Origin: Acidimicrobiia bacterium
GTDB taxonomy: Bacteria > Actinomycetota > Acidimicrobiia > Spongiisociales > JAENVV01
DNA: 33,639 nucleotides
Assembly (NCBI GenBank): GCA_029881355.1
Contig: JAOUMT010000006.1
Span: 1 to 33,639, forward strand
Direction of reading: 5' to 3'
The notes under the pieces were generated by a model. It saw only the letters and a program-made list of their open reading frames with translations, was not told the origin of the DNA and ran no database searches. This document shows positions 9,837 to 18,995 of this stretch, in pieces (within the stretch, counting starts at the first letter, position 1; each line of letters opens with the position of its first letter). Position numbers and translations under genes: made by a program.

Positions 9837-10937
9837 ATGACCGCGATCGATCTCAAGGCGTACCGCCAGCTATTCGACGAAATGCCCGTTGCCGCTCTAT
9901 TGCTCGACGATCAGGGCAATTGCCTGAAAGCCAACGAGGCTGCTTCCGACCTCCTCGGCGAGTCGTTGGCCGACCCAACCTGGAACGTCTTCGAAGCGGA
10001 TCATGTGCGCGGCGACGAACTCGCCTACCTGGTCGAGTCGCTCAGGAAGTCCGGCTCGGTGGACAGCCACGACGCCATGCTTTACGGTCCCGATGGTGGA
10101 CGACTCGTCCGGATATCCGGTCATCGGATCTTCAACGACTCCCTCGGTAAACACGTGACCTGGATGGTTCTCGGCGACGTGACAGACCGATCCGCTGCCG
10201 CATACCAATTGGCGCAGGTGAACCGCCAACTCGAAGAGAGCAATCGCCAGCTCGACCAGTTTGCATCGATGGCGGCGCACGACCTCAAAGCTCCAGCCCG
10301 ACGTGTCCGGATGTTCGCCCAGCTGCTCAGCAACGATGCCAACCTCGGGGAACTGGCTCGCGGTTTTGTCGTCCGAATCCTGGCATCGGGCGCTCAGATG
10401 GAAGACATCATCGACAGTCTGCTGCAGTTCGCCGGAGTCAGCGAAGAAGCCGGCGACACGCACCTGACCGCCATGAAAGACGTGCTTCAGCAAGCTTGCG
10501 CGAGCTGCGCCAAAGAAGTCAAAGAAGCCGGCTACGAGGTACATCTCGAAGGGACCTTCCCAATCGTCACGATGAACCGGGCCGCGGTCGAGCAATTGAT
10601 CGTCAATCTGGTCCACAATGCTGTCAAGTTCCGTCGACCCGACGTGCCCGGGCAACTAACCATCACCTCCCGCGATGACGAGAGGTCTGGAAATCACGTC
10701 CTCACCTTCTCCGACAACGGGGTGGGATTTCCAAACCAGGACAGCGGACACCTCTTCGAGATGCTGTACCGCGCCCACAGCAAGGCGGAGTTCGAAGGGA
10801 ACGGGATAGGCCTGGCGATATGCCAGCGGATCTGCAAGGGTCACGGCTGGCGGATCCAGGCAGCAAGCCCGAATGAGTTCGGAGCCACCTTCCAAATCAC
10901 CATTCCCAAAGAGCCAACCACCAGCCGGACGGCGTAG
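9837..10937 (+). CDS. PAS-domain sensor histidine kinase
   Basis: N-terminal PAS-like region; LDQFASMAAHDLKAPARRVRMF H-box; NLVHNAVKFRRP N-box; FSDNGVGFP, GNGIGLAICQRI G-boxes. Confidence 0.9.
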   Translation: MTAIDLKAYRQLFDEMPVAALLLDDQGNCLKANEAASDLLGESLADPTWNVFEADHVRGDELAYLVESLRKSGSVDSHDAMLYGPDGGRLVRISGHRIFNDSLGKHVTWMVLGDVTDRSAAAYQLAQVNRQLEESNRQLDQFASMAAHDLKAPARRVRMFAQLLSNDANLGELARGFVVRILASGAQMEDIIDSLLQFAGVSEEAGDTHLTAMKDVLQQACASCAKEVKEAGYEVHLEGTFPIVTMNRAAVEQLIVNLVHNAVKFRRPDVPGQLTITSRDDERSGNHVLTFSDNGVGFPNQDSGHLFEMLYRAHSKAEFEGNGIGLAICQRICKGHGWRIQAASPNEFGATFQITIPKEPTTSRTA

Positions 10938-10985
10938 GTCTCGAACAATCGCGAAACCAATCCCGGTCAACTACTATCTCGACTC

Positions 10986-11549
10986 GTGATTTTCTCCGAC
11001 CACACAATCAAGGAAGCCCTGGCCGACGGGCGAATCTCGATCGAGCCGTTCGATCCTTCGATGGTGCAGCCTTCCAGCATCGACCTGCGGGTCGATCGCT
11101 ACTTCCGTGTGTTCCAGAACCACAAGTACCCGCACATCGATCCGCGCACCCGCCAAGAAGACCTGACAACGATTGTCGAAGTATCTGGAGACGACCCGTT
11201 CATCTTGCACCCGGGGGAATTCGTGCTTGGTTCCACCCTCGAACGAGTCCGACTCGGCGACGATGTGGTGGCCCGCCTTGAAGGAAAGTCCTCATTGGGC
11301 CGACTCGGGCTGCTTATTCATTCCACGGCCGGGTTCGTCGACCCCGGCTTCGATGGTTACCTGACCCTGGAGCTCTCAAATGTGGCGACACTGCCGATCG
11401 CCATCTACCCGGGGATGAAGATCGGCCAGATCAGCTTCTATCAGATGACGACGCCAGCCGATCACCCCTACGGCTCGACCGAAGCGGGATCGAAATACCA
11501 GGGCCAGCGAGGTCCGACCCCCTCCCGAGTCCACCGGGATTACAAGTAG
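10986..11549 (+). CDS. dcd: dCTP deaminase, likely dUMP-forming (bifunctional) type
   Basis: [85 protein letters not shown]; close to the mycobacterial Dcd-Dut sequence. Confidence 0.93.
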   Translation: MIFSDHTIKEALADGRISIEPFDPSMVQPSSIDLRVDRYFRVFQNHKYPHIDPRTRQEDLTTIVEVSGDDPFILHPGEFVLGSTLERVRLGDDVVARLEGKSSLGRLGLLIHSTAGFVDPGFDGYLTLELSNVATLPIAIYPGMKIGQISFYQMTTPADHPYGSTEAGSKYQGQRGPTPSRVHRDYK

Positions 11550-11591
11550 CTGCAACGGTTGGGACATCGTCGGGGTTCTTATTAGTGAACC

Positions 11592-12107
11592 ATGACAGAC
11601 CACGACCTGACTAGAACCCTCGCTCACGATGTCGACAGAGCCTTCCCGCGCTTCGTCGAAGCCACCCAAGATCAACTGTACGGCGGTCTGCGCATGCTGG
11701 TTGGCCACGAGGCCGAAGACCTGGCCCAGGAGACGTATCTGCGGGCATATCGGGCGCTCCAAAAGTATCCACCTGGCCGAATCCGACAGTTGCAGCTCAG
11801 GCCCTGGCTGTGGACGATTGCTCTCAACGCAACCCATAACAGTCGCCGGACGGACGCCCGCCGCCCACTGGTTCTAATCGACCGGTTGCCAGAAGTCGTC
11901 AGTAGACAACCCGAACCGGTCGACGAGGCGTTGGTCGCGGCGATGCAGGCTCTCCCTCGGGCCCAGGGTACCGCCGTGGTCCTCCACCATGTTCTCGGTT
12001 ACAGCTACGCAGAGATCGCTGAGATCGTGGAGCGCCCGGAAGGCACCGTGAGATCCGACGCCTCACGAGGTCTTGCGACACTCCGAAAGAAAGGCTGGGA
12101 AGCATGA
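11592..12107 (+). CDS. ECF-like RNA polymerase sigma factor
   Basis: Region 2 EAEDLAQETYLRAYRAL, RPWLWTIALNATHNSRR; region 4 LPRAQGTAVVLHHVLGYSYAEIAEIVERPEGTVRSDASRGLATLRK. Confidence 0.88.
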   Translation: MTDHDLTRTLAHDVDRAFPRFVEATQDQLYGGLRMLVGHEAEDLAQETYLRAYRALQKYPPGRIRQLQLRPWLWTIALNATHNSRRTDARRPLVLIDRLPEVVSRQPEPVDEALVAAMQALPRAQGTAVVLHHVLGYSYAEIAEIVERPEGTVRSDASRGLATLRKKGWEA

Positions 12108-12835
12108 AACTATCCGAAATACACTATCAAGCCCCCGTCGGACTGAAAGAACAAACGCTCCTGGACACCGGCCTGGCCGATGGCTACGTGGTGTTGGCCT
12201 CTCCAATCGGCGCGGTAAACGTCGCGTTCAACACCCTTGGGGTTTCGGCGGTGGCGCCGACTACCGAACCATTTGTAGACGACTTTCGTGCCCGATTCCG
12301 GCGCCCGCTTCTTGCCGTCGATCGACTGCCAACGCTGATCGAGTCCGGTGTCCAAATGACATTCGAGACCGGCCGCCTCGACCACATAACGATTGATTGG
12401 CGAGGCCAGACGGACTTCCAGCAGGCAGTTCTGAAAGCTGCCGCCTCCATCCCGCCGGGCGAGGTTCGCCCCTACGGGTGGATCGCCCACCAGGTCGGTC
12501 GTCCCAACGCCGTACGAGCGGTTGGATCCGCCCTGGGCCAGAACCCGGTACCGATCCTGGTGGCCTGCCACCGGGTGGTTCGCTCGGATGGACATCTCGG
12601 AAAATACCGGTTCGGGACGTCGATGAAAGCGGCTTTACTCGAATCAGAAGGCCTCCAGCCGGCTCCGGTCCAGGGAACACTCGTCGGTAGCCCGGCCACG
12701 AAGGTCGTTTGCTATCCGTCGTGCGAGGTCGCACGAGGGATCGATCCAGACCAGCGGCGATGGTTCAGGTCCGCCGGCGCGGCAGCTTTGGCCCGATACC
12801 GGCCCTGCAATCGCTGCCAACCAGTCCTCTCGTAG
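12104..12835 (+). CDS. Methylated-DNA-[protein]-cysteine S-methyltransferase with C-terminal Ada-type zinc-binding domain
   Basis: Ogt core IPPGEVRPYGWIAHQVGRPNAVRAVGSALGQNPVPILVACHRVVRSDGHLGKYRFG; C-terminal KVVCYPSC-x27-CNRCQP (Ada Cys4 pattern) from about 12701; ATGA overlap with the sigma gene. Confidence 0.85.
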   Translation: MKLSEIHYQAPVGLKEQTLLDTGLADGYVVLASPIGAVNVAFNTLGVSAVAPTTEPFVDDFRARFRRPLLAVDRLPTLIESGVQMTFETGRLDHITIDWRGQTDFQQAVLKAAASIPPGEVRPYGWIAHQVGRPNAVRAVGSALGQNPVPILVACHRVVRSDGHLGKYRFGTSMKAALLESEGLQPAPVQGTLVGSPATKVVCYPSCEVARGIDPDQRRWFRSAGAAALARYRPCNRCQPVLS

Positions 12836-12925
12836 CTATAGGTCAACAGCCCTTCGGCTCTCTGGGTTACTTGACCGCAAGGCTGCGTCACCGCTCAGCC
12901 GCGCCGCGTGTGCAAGACTCGCCCC

Positions 12926-13435
12926 GTGGGTGTAAATGTGCGTCAGCTCAAAGCCACAGAGTGGTCAGTGTGGCGAGACCTTCGCCTGAGGGCAGTCCGA
13001 GACAGCCCGGACGCCTTTCGTGCGACGTTGGACGAGGAACTCGCCCGCCAGGATTCGGATTGGGCGGACATCATCCGGGCCACGGTCGAGCACCCCCGCG
13101 GCACGCTCCTTGTTGCGCAAGACCAGAACGAACCAATTGGGATCCTCTTCGGCCGAATCGATGCCATGGAGACCTACGCAGAAGTGGGGGCCATGTGGGT
13201 GGATCCGACAGCCCGTAGTGCCGGAGCGGGAGGTGCGCTGCTCGACACAGCCATCAGATGGGCCGGTGACTACGGTGTCTCGCGACTCGAGTTATGGGTC
13301 ACGGACGGCAATACTGCCGCCGAGGCACTGTATTCAAGCCGAGGTCTGAGCAGAACCGGTGCGACCGAGTTTCTTCGCGAAGGCTCAACCCGAACCATCA
13401 CCAAATGGGCTTGCGACGTCGACGAACGATTATGA
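12926..13435 (+). CDS. GNAT family N-acetyltransferase
   Basis: EVGAMWVDPTARSAGAGGALLDTAIRWAGDYGVSRLELWVTDGNTAAEALYSSRGL; GTG start inferred. Confidence 0.82.
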   Translation: MGVNVRQLKATEWSVWRDLRLRAVRDSPDAFRATLDEELARQDSDWADIIRATVEHPRGTLLVAQDQNEPIGILFGRIDAMETYAEVGAMWVDPTARSAGAGGALLDTAIRWAGDYGVSRLELWVTDGNTAAEALYSSRGLSRTGATEFLREGSTRTITKWACDVDERL

Positions 13436-13520
13436 CGCCGAACGCATGCATTGGGGTGTTCCCGGTGGGGGGTTCGGCCACGGTTCAATGTTTCCAGCGG
13501 CTGGGGGTGGAACCAAGCCC

Positions 13521-14201
13521 ATGACGGATCCGATCAAACTGCTACGAGTACCCCTCCGGGCCGCCGGGCTGGAACTTATCGCCGGAACCACCGTCCAAAA
13601 GTACAACGACGCCGTCCCGCCCGGCTACGAACTGCCGGACCTGGGGCGTCCGAACACGTTGGCGGTCGTGATTGGGAACACTGCAGCGCTCTGGCCAAAG
13701 CTAGGTGAAATCTGGGACGACCCGGCGTATCAACCGGATCCGGTGGATCGCTACACGAGCCGGGTGATCCAGGAGGCGGTCAGTCAGGTACCGCTCCGAT
13801 CCGACATACGTTTCTCGTACGAGGCTGAGCCGCGACGCGTCGCCATCCAACAATTGGCCCACCTGACCGGACTCGCCTGGCTATCGCCATCGCATCTCAG
13901 TATCCATCGCGAATTCGGACCGTGGATCGCCTGGCGCGCCGCGGTGGTCTTCGATTGCGATGGGCCAGCGACTTATCCACCCGACCCGCCCTGCGACTGT
14001 GCGCTGGGCTGTCTCCCGGCCTTTCAAAAAGCGCTGGAATCGGGAGTACCCCAAGGTAAAGCCGACTTAGGGGACCGGTGGATGGATTGGGTGGCGTTTC
14101 GAGATGCCTGTCCGATCGGGCGAGCCCACCGATACTCGGACACCCAGATCCGCTATCACTACACGCACGACCCATCAGCCCGACCACCGGAGCCGGTATG
14201 A
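13521..14201 (+). CDS. MMACHC-like / QueG N-terminal-like protein (possible cobalamin- or flavin-dependent reductase)
   Basis: YTSRVIQEAVSQVPLRSDIRFSYEAEPRRVAIQQLAHLTGLAWLSPSHLSIHREFGPWIAWRAAVVFD..PCDCALGCLPAFQKALESG resembles MMACHC/QueG N-domain layout; internal ATG. Confidence 0.5.
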   Translation: MTDPIKLLRVPLRAAGLELIAGTTVQKYNDAVPPGYELPDLGRPNTLAVVIGNTAALWPKLGEIWDDPAYQPDPVDRYTSRVIQEAVSQVPLRSDIRFSYEAEPRRVAIQQLAHLTGLAWLSPSHLSIHREFGPWIAWRAAVVFDCDGPATYPPDPPCDCALGCLPAFQKALESGVPQGKADLGDRWMDWVAFRDACPIGRAHRYSDTQIRYHYTHDPSARPPEPV

Positions 14202-15037
14202 CGACAACAGTGACCATCACCGGGACCGGGACGCCCATCATGCATCCGGGCGTGGCCGGGCCGGGCGTGTTGGTAGTCAGCGACGACGTTGCCATCCAGG
14301 TTGACGTCGGTCGCGGCACCACGATGCGGCTCAGCGATCTCGGCTTTCCTCTAACGGACCTCACCGCGGTGCTGGTGACCCACCACCACAGCGATCATCT
14401 CGTGGGCCTCGCCGACCTCCTCATGAGTCGTTGGCTGGAAGGAGGGACCGATCCGCTTCCGGTGGTCGCCCCACTGGGGGAAGCAACCCGCATCGCCGAA
14501 AGGGTCCTTGACCTGTGGGAAGGCGAGATCGAAATGCGCCGGACCCACACCGGACGGCGAGGAACCGCCTCCCCCAACGTGCGTTCATTCGATCCACAAA
14601 GCACTCCATCCGAGGTGTTCCGGGTTGGCCAGGTTCGGGTGTTGGCTGGAGCGGTGGACCATGCCCCGGTCACCCCGGCGGTCGGTTACCGGATCGAAAC
14701 ACCCGACGGGGTGGTGGCCATATCAGGTGATACAACGATTTGTCCGTCGCTTGGCCATCTCGCCAGGGGCGCCGACGTGTTCGTATGTGAGGCGTTTCGG
14801 AGGGAAGGTACGACCGACCTGTTATCCGATCCCGACGCGATTGCCGCCTACCACGCCAACTCCGTCGCGGTGGGGAGGCTAGCCGGAGAAGTCGGGGTCA
14901 AGACCCTCATGCTTACTCATCTCATCCCGCCGATCGGCGGCTCGTCGGACAAGGGCCTTTTCGAAGCCGACGTACGAGCAGGCGGATTCTCGGGCCAGGT
15001 CGTCGTCGCCGACGACCTGGCCCAGCAAATCCTGTGA
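14198..15037 (+). CDS. MBL-fold metallohydrolase (RNase Z/arylsulfatase-like)
   Basis: VTHHHSDHLVGLADLL (HxHxDH), VVAISGDTTICPSL, MLTHLIPP; ATGA overlap with preceding gene. Confidence 0.88.
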   Translation: MTTTVTITGTGTPIMHPGVAGPGVLVVSDDVAIQVDVGRGTTMRLSDLGFPLTDLTAVLVTHHHSDHLVGLADLLMSRWLEGGTDPLPVVAPLGEATRIAERVLDLWEGEIEMRRTHTGRRGTASPNVRSFDPQSTPSEVFRVGQVRVLAGAVDHAPVTPAVGYRIETPDGVVAISGDTTICPSLGHLARGADVFVCEAFRREGTTDLLSDPDAIAAYHANSVAVGRLAGEVGVKTLMLTHLIPPIGGSSDKGLFEADVRAGGFSGQVVVADDLAQQIL

Positions 15038-15044
15038 CTGGGTA

Positions 15045-16196
15045 TTAGCCCTTCGACCGCAAGAAGGCGTCTTGAAGCTCCAGACCAAGCTCACCGGTCT
15101 GGGGGATGAACTCAAGGTTCTCCAATGCGTCACCGGTTGGGTAAATGGCTGGATCGTCAAGGATCTCTGGCAGGATGAACTCTTCGGAAGCCTGGTTCGG
15201 GCTTCCGTAATAGTTCCAGTTCGTCAACTGCGCGCCATTCTCGGCATCGAGAAGGAAATCGATCATGGCTAGTGCCGAGCACGGGTGCTCTACCGTCACC
15301 GGGATCGCCAGATTATCCACCCACCGAACTCCGCCCTCCTTGGGGATGATGTAGGCATAGTCGTCCGGATTATCTACCTCCGCGAAGGAGAAAAAGAACC
15401 CGCCGGACCATCCGTGTGCGATATCCACCTCGCCGTTCACCAGGTCGTCGCCAAAGTTGACGGAGTCGTACTTGGCGACCCGAGCGTTGGCCTCGGTCAG
15501 GACGGCTTCGGCTTCGGCGATGGCATCCAGATTGTTGTCAGCGATGACCTCTTCGAGTGTGTAGCCCAGGTAATGCAACGCCGCCACCATCGCTTCGAGC
15601 GGATCGTCGAGCATGGAGATCCGGCCCTCATACTGGTCGGCGACCGCCGGATTGAAGATCAGGTCCCATGACGGGTCAACATCTCCAAGCGTGGCCGTGT
15701 TGATGCCGATGCCGGTGGTTCCCCACTGGTACGGAACCGAGTAGTCACTTGTCGGGTCAAACGGCAGGTTCACGAACGCCGGATCGAGATTCCCGAGATT
15801 GCTCAGCGCAGACTTGTTGAGCTTCACGAGAAGGCCCTCGGCCAGCATCGTGTCAACCATGTAGTCAGAAGGAACGACCAGGTCATAGGGAGCCGCGCCT
15901 GCTTCGACCTGGGCCAACATCTGTTCGTTGGACTCATATTCGGTGTACTCCACGCTGATTCCGCTCTCCGTTTCGAAGGCGGTAATCAGATCAGGGTCGA
16001 TGTACTCGGCCCAGTTGTAGAAGTTCAGGTCGCCGTCGGTTTCTCCCGGGGCGCAAGCGTCAATGCCGGTTGCCTCAGCCATGGTCGTATCGCTTCCAAC
16101 GCCCCCCGCAGAGGCGGTTGTGTCCGCCGGATCGGTGCCACCGCATGCGGCGGCGGTCATGGCTAGGACGAGCAGCAAAATTGTCCATCGTTTCAT
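15045..16196 (-). CDS. potD: Spermidine/putrescine ABC transporter substrate-binding lipoprotein (PotD-like)
   Basis: Signal/lipobox MKRWTILLLVLAMTAAACGG; LNFYNWAEYIDPDLITAFETESGISVEYTEYESNEQMLAQ typical PotD/PotF N-domain. Confidence 0.88.
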   Translation of the reverse strand: MKRWTILLLVLAMTAAACGGTDPADTTASAGGVGSDTTMAEATGIDACAPGETDGDLNFYNWAEYIDPDLITAFETESGISVEYTEYESNEQMLAQVEAGAAPYDLVVPSDYMVDTMLAEGLLVKLNKSALSNLGNLDPAFVNLPFDPTSDYSVPYQWGTTGIGINTATLGDVDPSWDLIFNPAVADQYEGRISMLDDPLEAMVAALHYLGYTLEEVIADNNLDAIAEAEAVLTEANARVAKYDSVNFGDDLVNGEVDIAHGWSGGFFFSFAEVDNPDDYAYIIPKEGGVRWVDNLAIPVTVEHPCSALAMIDFLLDAENGAQLTNWNYYGSPNQASEEFILPEILDDPAIYPTGDALENLEFIPQTGELGLELQDAFLRSKG

Positions 16197-16204
16197 GTTT
16201 CCTC

Positions 16205-17056
16205 CTAGGTTTCTTTTAGTCGTTCATCGGGCAGGATTGCATCCTGCGGGTTGCGCTGTAAAAGAAGCGAGAGGCCGACGAGGGCGATCGAAGCAATGAG
16301 CATCAGCGACGAAATCGCGTTGATCTGTGGAGATACCCCGCGACGAATCAAGCCAAATACGTAGATCGGAAGCGTCGTCGATCCGGGTCCGGCAACGAAC
16401 GACGTAACCACCACGTCGTCGAGCGAAAGGGTCAGCGCCAGCAGCGCCCCGCCCAGGACGCCCGGCATGATGAGCGGAAGCGTTACCCTTCGAAACGTCT
16501 GCCACGCTCCCGCATAGAGGTCCCTGGCTGCTTCCTCCAGGCTCTTGTCGATCTGGCCAAGGCGGGCTCTGACCACCACGGCCACGAACGCAATATTGAA
16601 GGCCACATGCGAGATCACAATGGTGGTAACCCCGAGCTGCCATCGCGGGCCAACGAGTTCGACGATATCGAACACCCTCGCAAAAAACAGCAACATCATG
16701 ACCGCCATCGTCACATCAGGAATGATGATGGGCAGATACAACATCCCGTCCAGCCCTCGCCGTCCCCTGAATCGGTACCGATCGATCGCCAGGGCGGCAG
16801 CCGTCCCAATGATGGTCGACACGATCGTCGAGATGCCCGAGACGATCAGCGAATTCTTGAGTGCGTCAAGGACTTCCGCATTCCCGAGCACCTCGCCGTA
16901 CCATCTTGGCGATACCCCGCCCCAAATGCCGACCCGGGCCGAAGCATTGAACGAGAACACGACCAGCACCAAGATCGGTAGATAGAAGAAGGCGTAGACC
17001 ACCCAGGCGTTGGTGGCCATGAGCCGGTCGATCCACGGGTGTCGGAGCGACTTCAT
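16205..17056 (-). CDS. potC: Polyamine ABC transporter permease (PotC-like)
   Basis: FFYLPILVLVVFSFNAS, EEAARDLYAGAWQTFRRVTLPLIMPGVLGGALLALTLSLDDVVVTSFVAGPGSTTLPIYVFG. Confidence 0.9.
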   Translation of the reverse strand: MKSLRHPWIDRLMATNAWVVYAFFYLPILVLVVFSFNASARVGIWGGVSPRWYGEVLGNAEVLDALKNSLIVSGISTIVSTIIGTAAALAIDRYRFRGRRGLDGMLYLPIIIPDVTMAVMMLLFFARVFDIVELVGPRWQLGVTTIVISHVAFNIAFVAVVVRARLGQIDKSLEEAARDLYAGAWQTFRRVTLPLIMPGVLGGALLALTLSLDDVVVTSFVAGPGSTTLPIYVFGLIRRGVSPQINAISSLMLIASIALVGLSLLLQRNPQDAILPDERLKET

Positions 17057-17931
17057 ATTTCTTCGGCTCCTGACCGGTTACGGATCATGAGCGCCACGAG
17101 CATCACCGCCATAATGACAATGGACAAGGCGGACCCGAGTGGCCGATTTCTAGCCTGTCCGAACTGCGTGACGATATAGGAGCCGAGCAACAAGTCCTTG
17201 CCTCCCCCGAGAATCGCCGGGGTCACATAGGCGCCGAAGCTCGGGACAAACACGAGGAGCGAGCCGGCAATGATGCCGCTGCGCGTCAAGGGCAGGGTCA
17301 CTTTCCGGAAAGCTGTCCAGCCGTCGGCATACAAATCCCTCGCCGCTTCGACCAGTCGCCAATCCAGCCGTTCGATCGCCGCATAGAGCGGCAGAACCAT
17401 AAACGGAAGGAAGCCATATACGAGGCCAATCAGAATGGCCGCCGGAGTGAACAACAGCCTGAACGGCTCCCTACCCATCGCCTCGGTCAGCGTTCCGAGC
17501 GGTCCGTCCGATCCAAGGATGAAGCGCCAGGCATACGTGCGAACCAAAAAGTTCGACCAGAACGGAATCATCACGAGCACCAGCAAGGCGTTGCGGACGG
17601 CCGGTCGTCTGGTGGCGATGTAGTAGGCAAATGGATACGCAAAGAGCAGGCACACTGCGGTGGTGATCGTGGCGATCCAAAAGCTTCGCCACACAATCGT
17701 GCCAACCAGTGGATCCAACAACTTCACATAGGCGGACGTGCTGAACTCGTCGTATTTGGTGGCTCCGGTCGCCGAACGCCTCGCAAACGACGTTACGAAC
17801 ACAATAAAGAAGGGGACTGCGAAGAACACCACCAGGTAGACATAGGCAGGGAGACCGAGCAAGAACCCCCTCCTCCGTTCAGCCGCTTCTGCAGCCTTTT
17901 CCAGCCCGGGTTCGAAGGCAGGCTTCCTCAC
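17053..17931 (-). CDS. potB: Polyamine ABC transporter permease (PotB-like)
   Basis: VEAARDLYADGWTAFRKVTLPLTRSGIIAGSLLVFVPSFGAYVTPAILGGGKDLLLGSYI; GTG start at 17931 overlapping the potA stop. Confidence 0.88.
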   Translation of the reverse strand: MRKPAFEPGLEKAAEAAERRRGFLLGLPAYVYLVVFFAVPFFIVFVTSFARRSATGATKYDEFSTSAYVKLLDPLVGTIVWRSFWIATITTAVCLLFAYPFAYYIATRRPAVRNALLVLVMIPFWSNFLVRTYAWRFILGSDGPLGTLTEAMGREPFRLLFTPAAILIGLVYGFLPFMVLPLYAAIERLDWRLVEAARDLYADGWTAFRKVTLPLTRSGIIAGSLLVFVPSFGAYVTPAILGGGKDLLLGSYIVTQFGQARNRPLGSALSIVIMAVMLVALMIRNRSGAEEI

Positions 17932-18995
17932 GCGGTGACCAGGCTTCCTGCAGCAGGGTTCCACCAGACCATGAGTTCGGTGCCAGCGTCAAACGTCGGC
18001 AGCCCTGGCCGGTTTTCCTGACGGACGTCCAGGCTCCCGGCCGTGGTTTCAACGTCGTAGAAGTAGGAGTCTCCGTAGTAAACCCGGTGCCGAACCTTGC
18101 CGGGAATCCGCACCATGCCATCCGGAACGTCGGCGGCGGCGGACACCAAGTGGAGGCTCTCGGGTCGGAGCGCCAACCAGTGGCTGCCATCCCCAGCGTT
18201 GGATGTATCGGCAGGAACGTTTCCTCCGCCGCTCAACCGAACCTCGGTTGGGCTGACTACCGACACTGCCAAGAGACTGATATCACCGATGAAGTCGGCA
18301 ACGAAGCGCGAGGTCGGCGACTCGTAGATTTCCTTGGGAGTACCGACCTGAAGCAACTCCCCTTTGTCCATGACCCCGATACGGTCGGACATGGTGAGGG
18401 CTTCTTCCTGGTCGTGGGTGACATAGATGAACGTAATGCCAACTCGCTCTTGCAACTCTTTCAATTCGATCTGCATCTGCTGTCGCAACTTGAGGTCGAG
18501 CGCCCCGAGCGGCTCGTCCAGGAGCAGGACTTCTGGTTCGTTGACAAGAGCCCGGGCCAGCGCCACGCGCTGCTGCATACCGCCTGAGAGCTGGTCTGGC
18601 TTGGCATTGGCGCGATGTGACAACTGGACCATGTCCAAAGCCCGCCCGACCCGGGTGGCAATCTCATTGGAATTCACCTTCTTCATCTGCAGGCCAAACC
18701 CGACGTTGCGCTCAACGTTCATGTGCGGAAACAGGGCGTAGGACTGGAAGACCGTGTTGATCGGTCGGGCATCGGGCGGTTCGAGCGCCATCTCCTTGCC
18801 GTGAATCTGGATGGAGCCACTGGTAGGGAACTCGAAGCCGGCGATGAGACGCAGCGTGGTCGTCTTGCCGCACCCGGAGGGCCCCAGCAAGGAGAAAAAC
18901 TCGCCGTCGGCAATGGCGAGATCGATACCTTTCAGCGCAACGACCTCGCCAAAATGCTTGGTAACACCGGAAAGTTCCACTGCGGCCTTGGTCAT
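17928..18995 (-). CDS. potA: Polyamine ABC transporter ATP-binding protein (PotA-like)
   Basis: [14 protein letters not shown] Walker [16 protein letters not shown] signature, [12 protein letters not shown] Walker B, C-terminal TOBE region. Confidence 0.93.
   Translation of the reverse strand: MTKAAVELSGVTKHFGEVVALKGIDLAIADGEFFSLLGPSGCGKTTTLRLIAGFEFPTSGSIQIHGKEMALEPPDARPINTVFQSYALFPHMNVERNVGFGLQMKKVNSNEIATRVGRALDMVQLSHRANAKPDQLSGGMQQRVALARALVNEPEVLLLDEPLGALDLKLRQQMQIELKELQERVGITFIYVTHDQEEALTMSDRIGVMDKGELLQVGTPKEIYESPTSRFVADFIGDISLLAVSVVSPTEVRLSGGGNVPADTSNAGDGSHWLALRPESLHLVSAAADVPDGMVRIPGKVRHRVYYGDSYFYDVETTAGSLDVRQENRPGLPTFDAGTELMVWWNPAAGSLVTA

Noticed and set aside
12261-12734. Minus-strand ORFs antisense to the alkyltransferase gene
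   Set aside because: High-GC shadow ORFs with Arg/Pro-rich composition and no domain motifs; the plus strand is clearly coding.
12841-12876. ggtcaa...ttgacc inverted repeat after the alkyltransferase gene
   Set aside because: Arms only 6 bp with imperfect inner pairing and no T-tract; expected by chance.
13432-13520. Possible cobalamin riboswitch before the MMACHC-like gene
   Set aside because: Only about 90 nt and no recognisable B12-box; insufficient for a cobalamin riboswitch.
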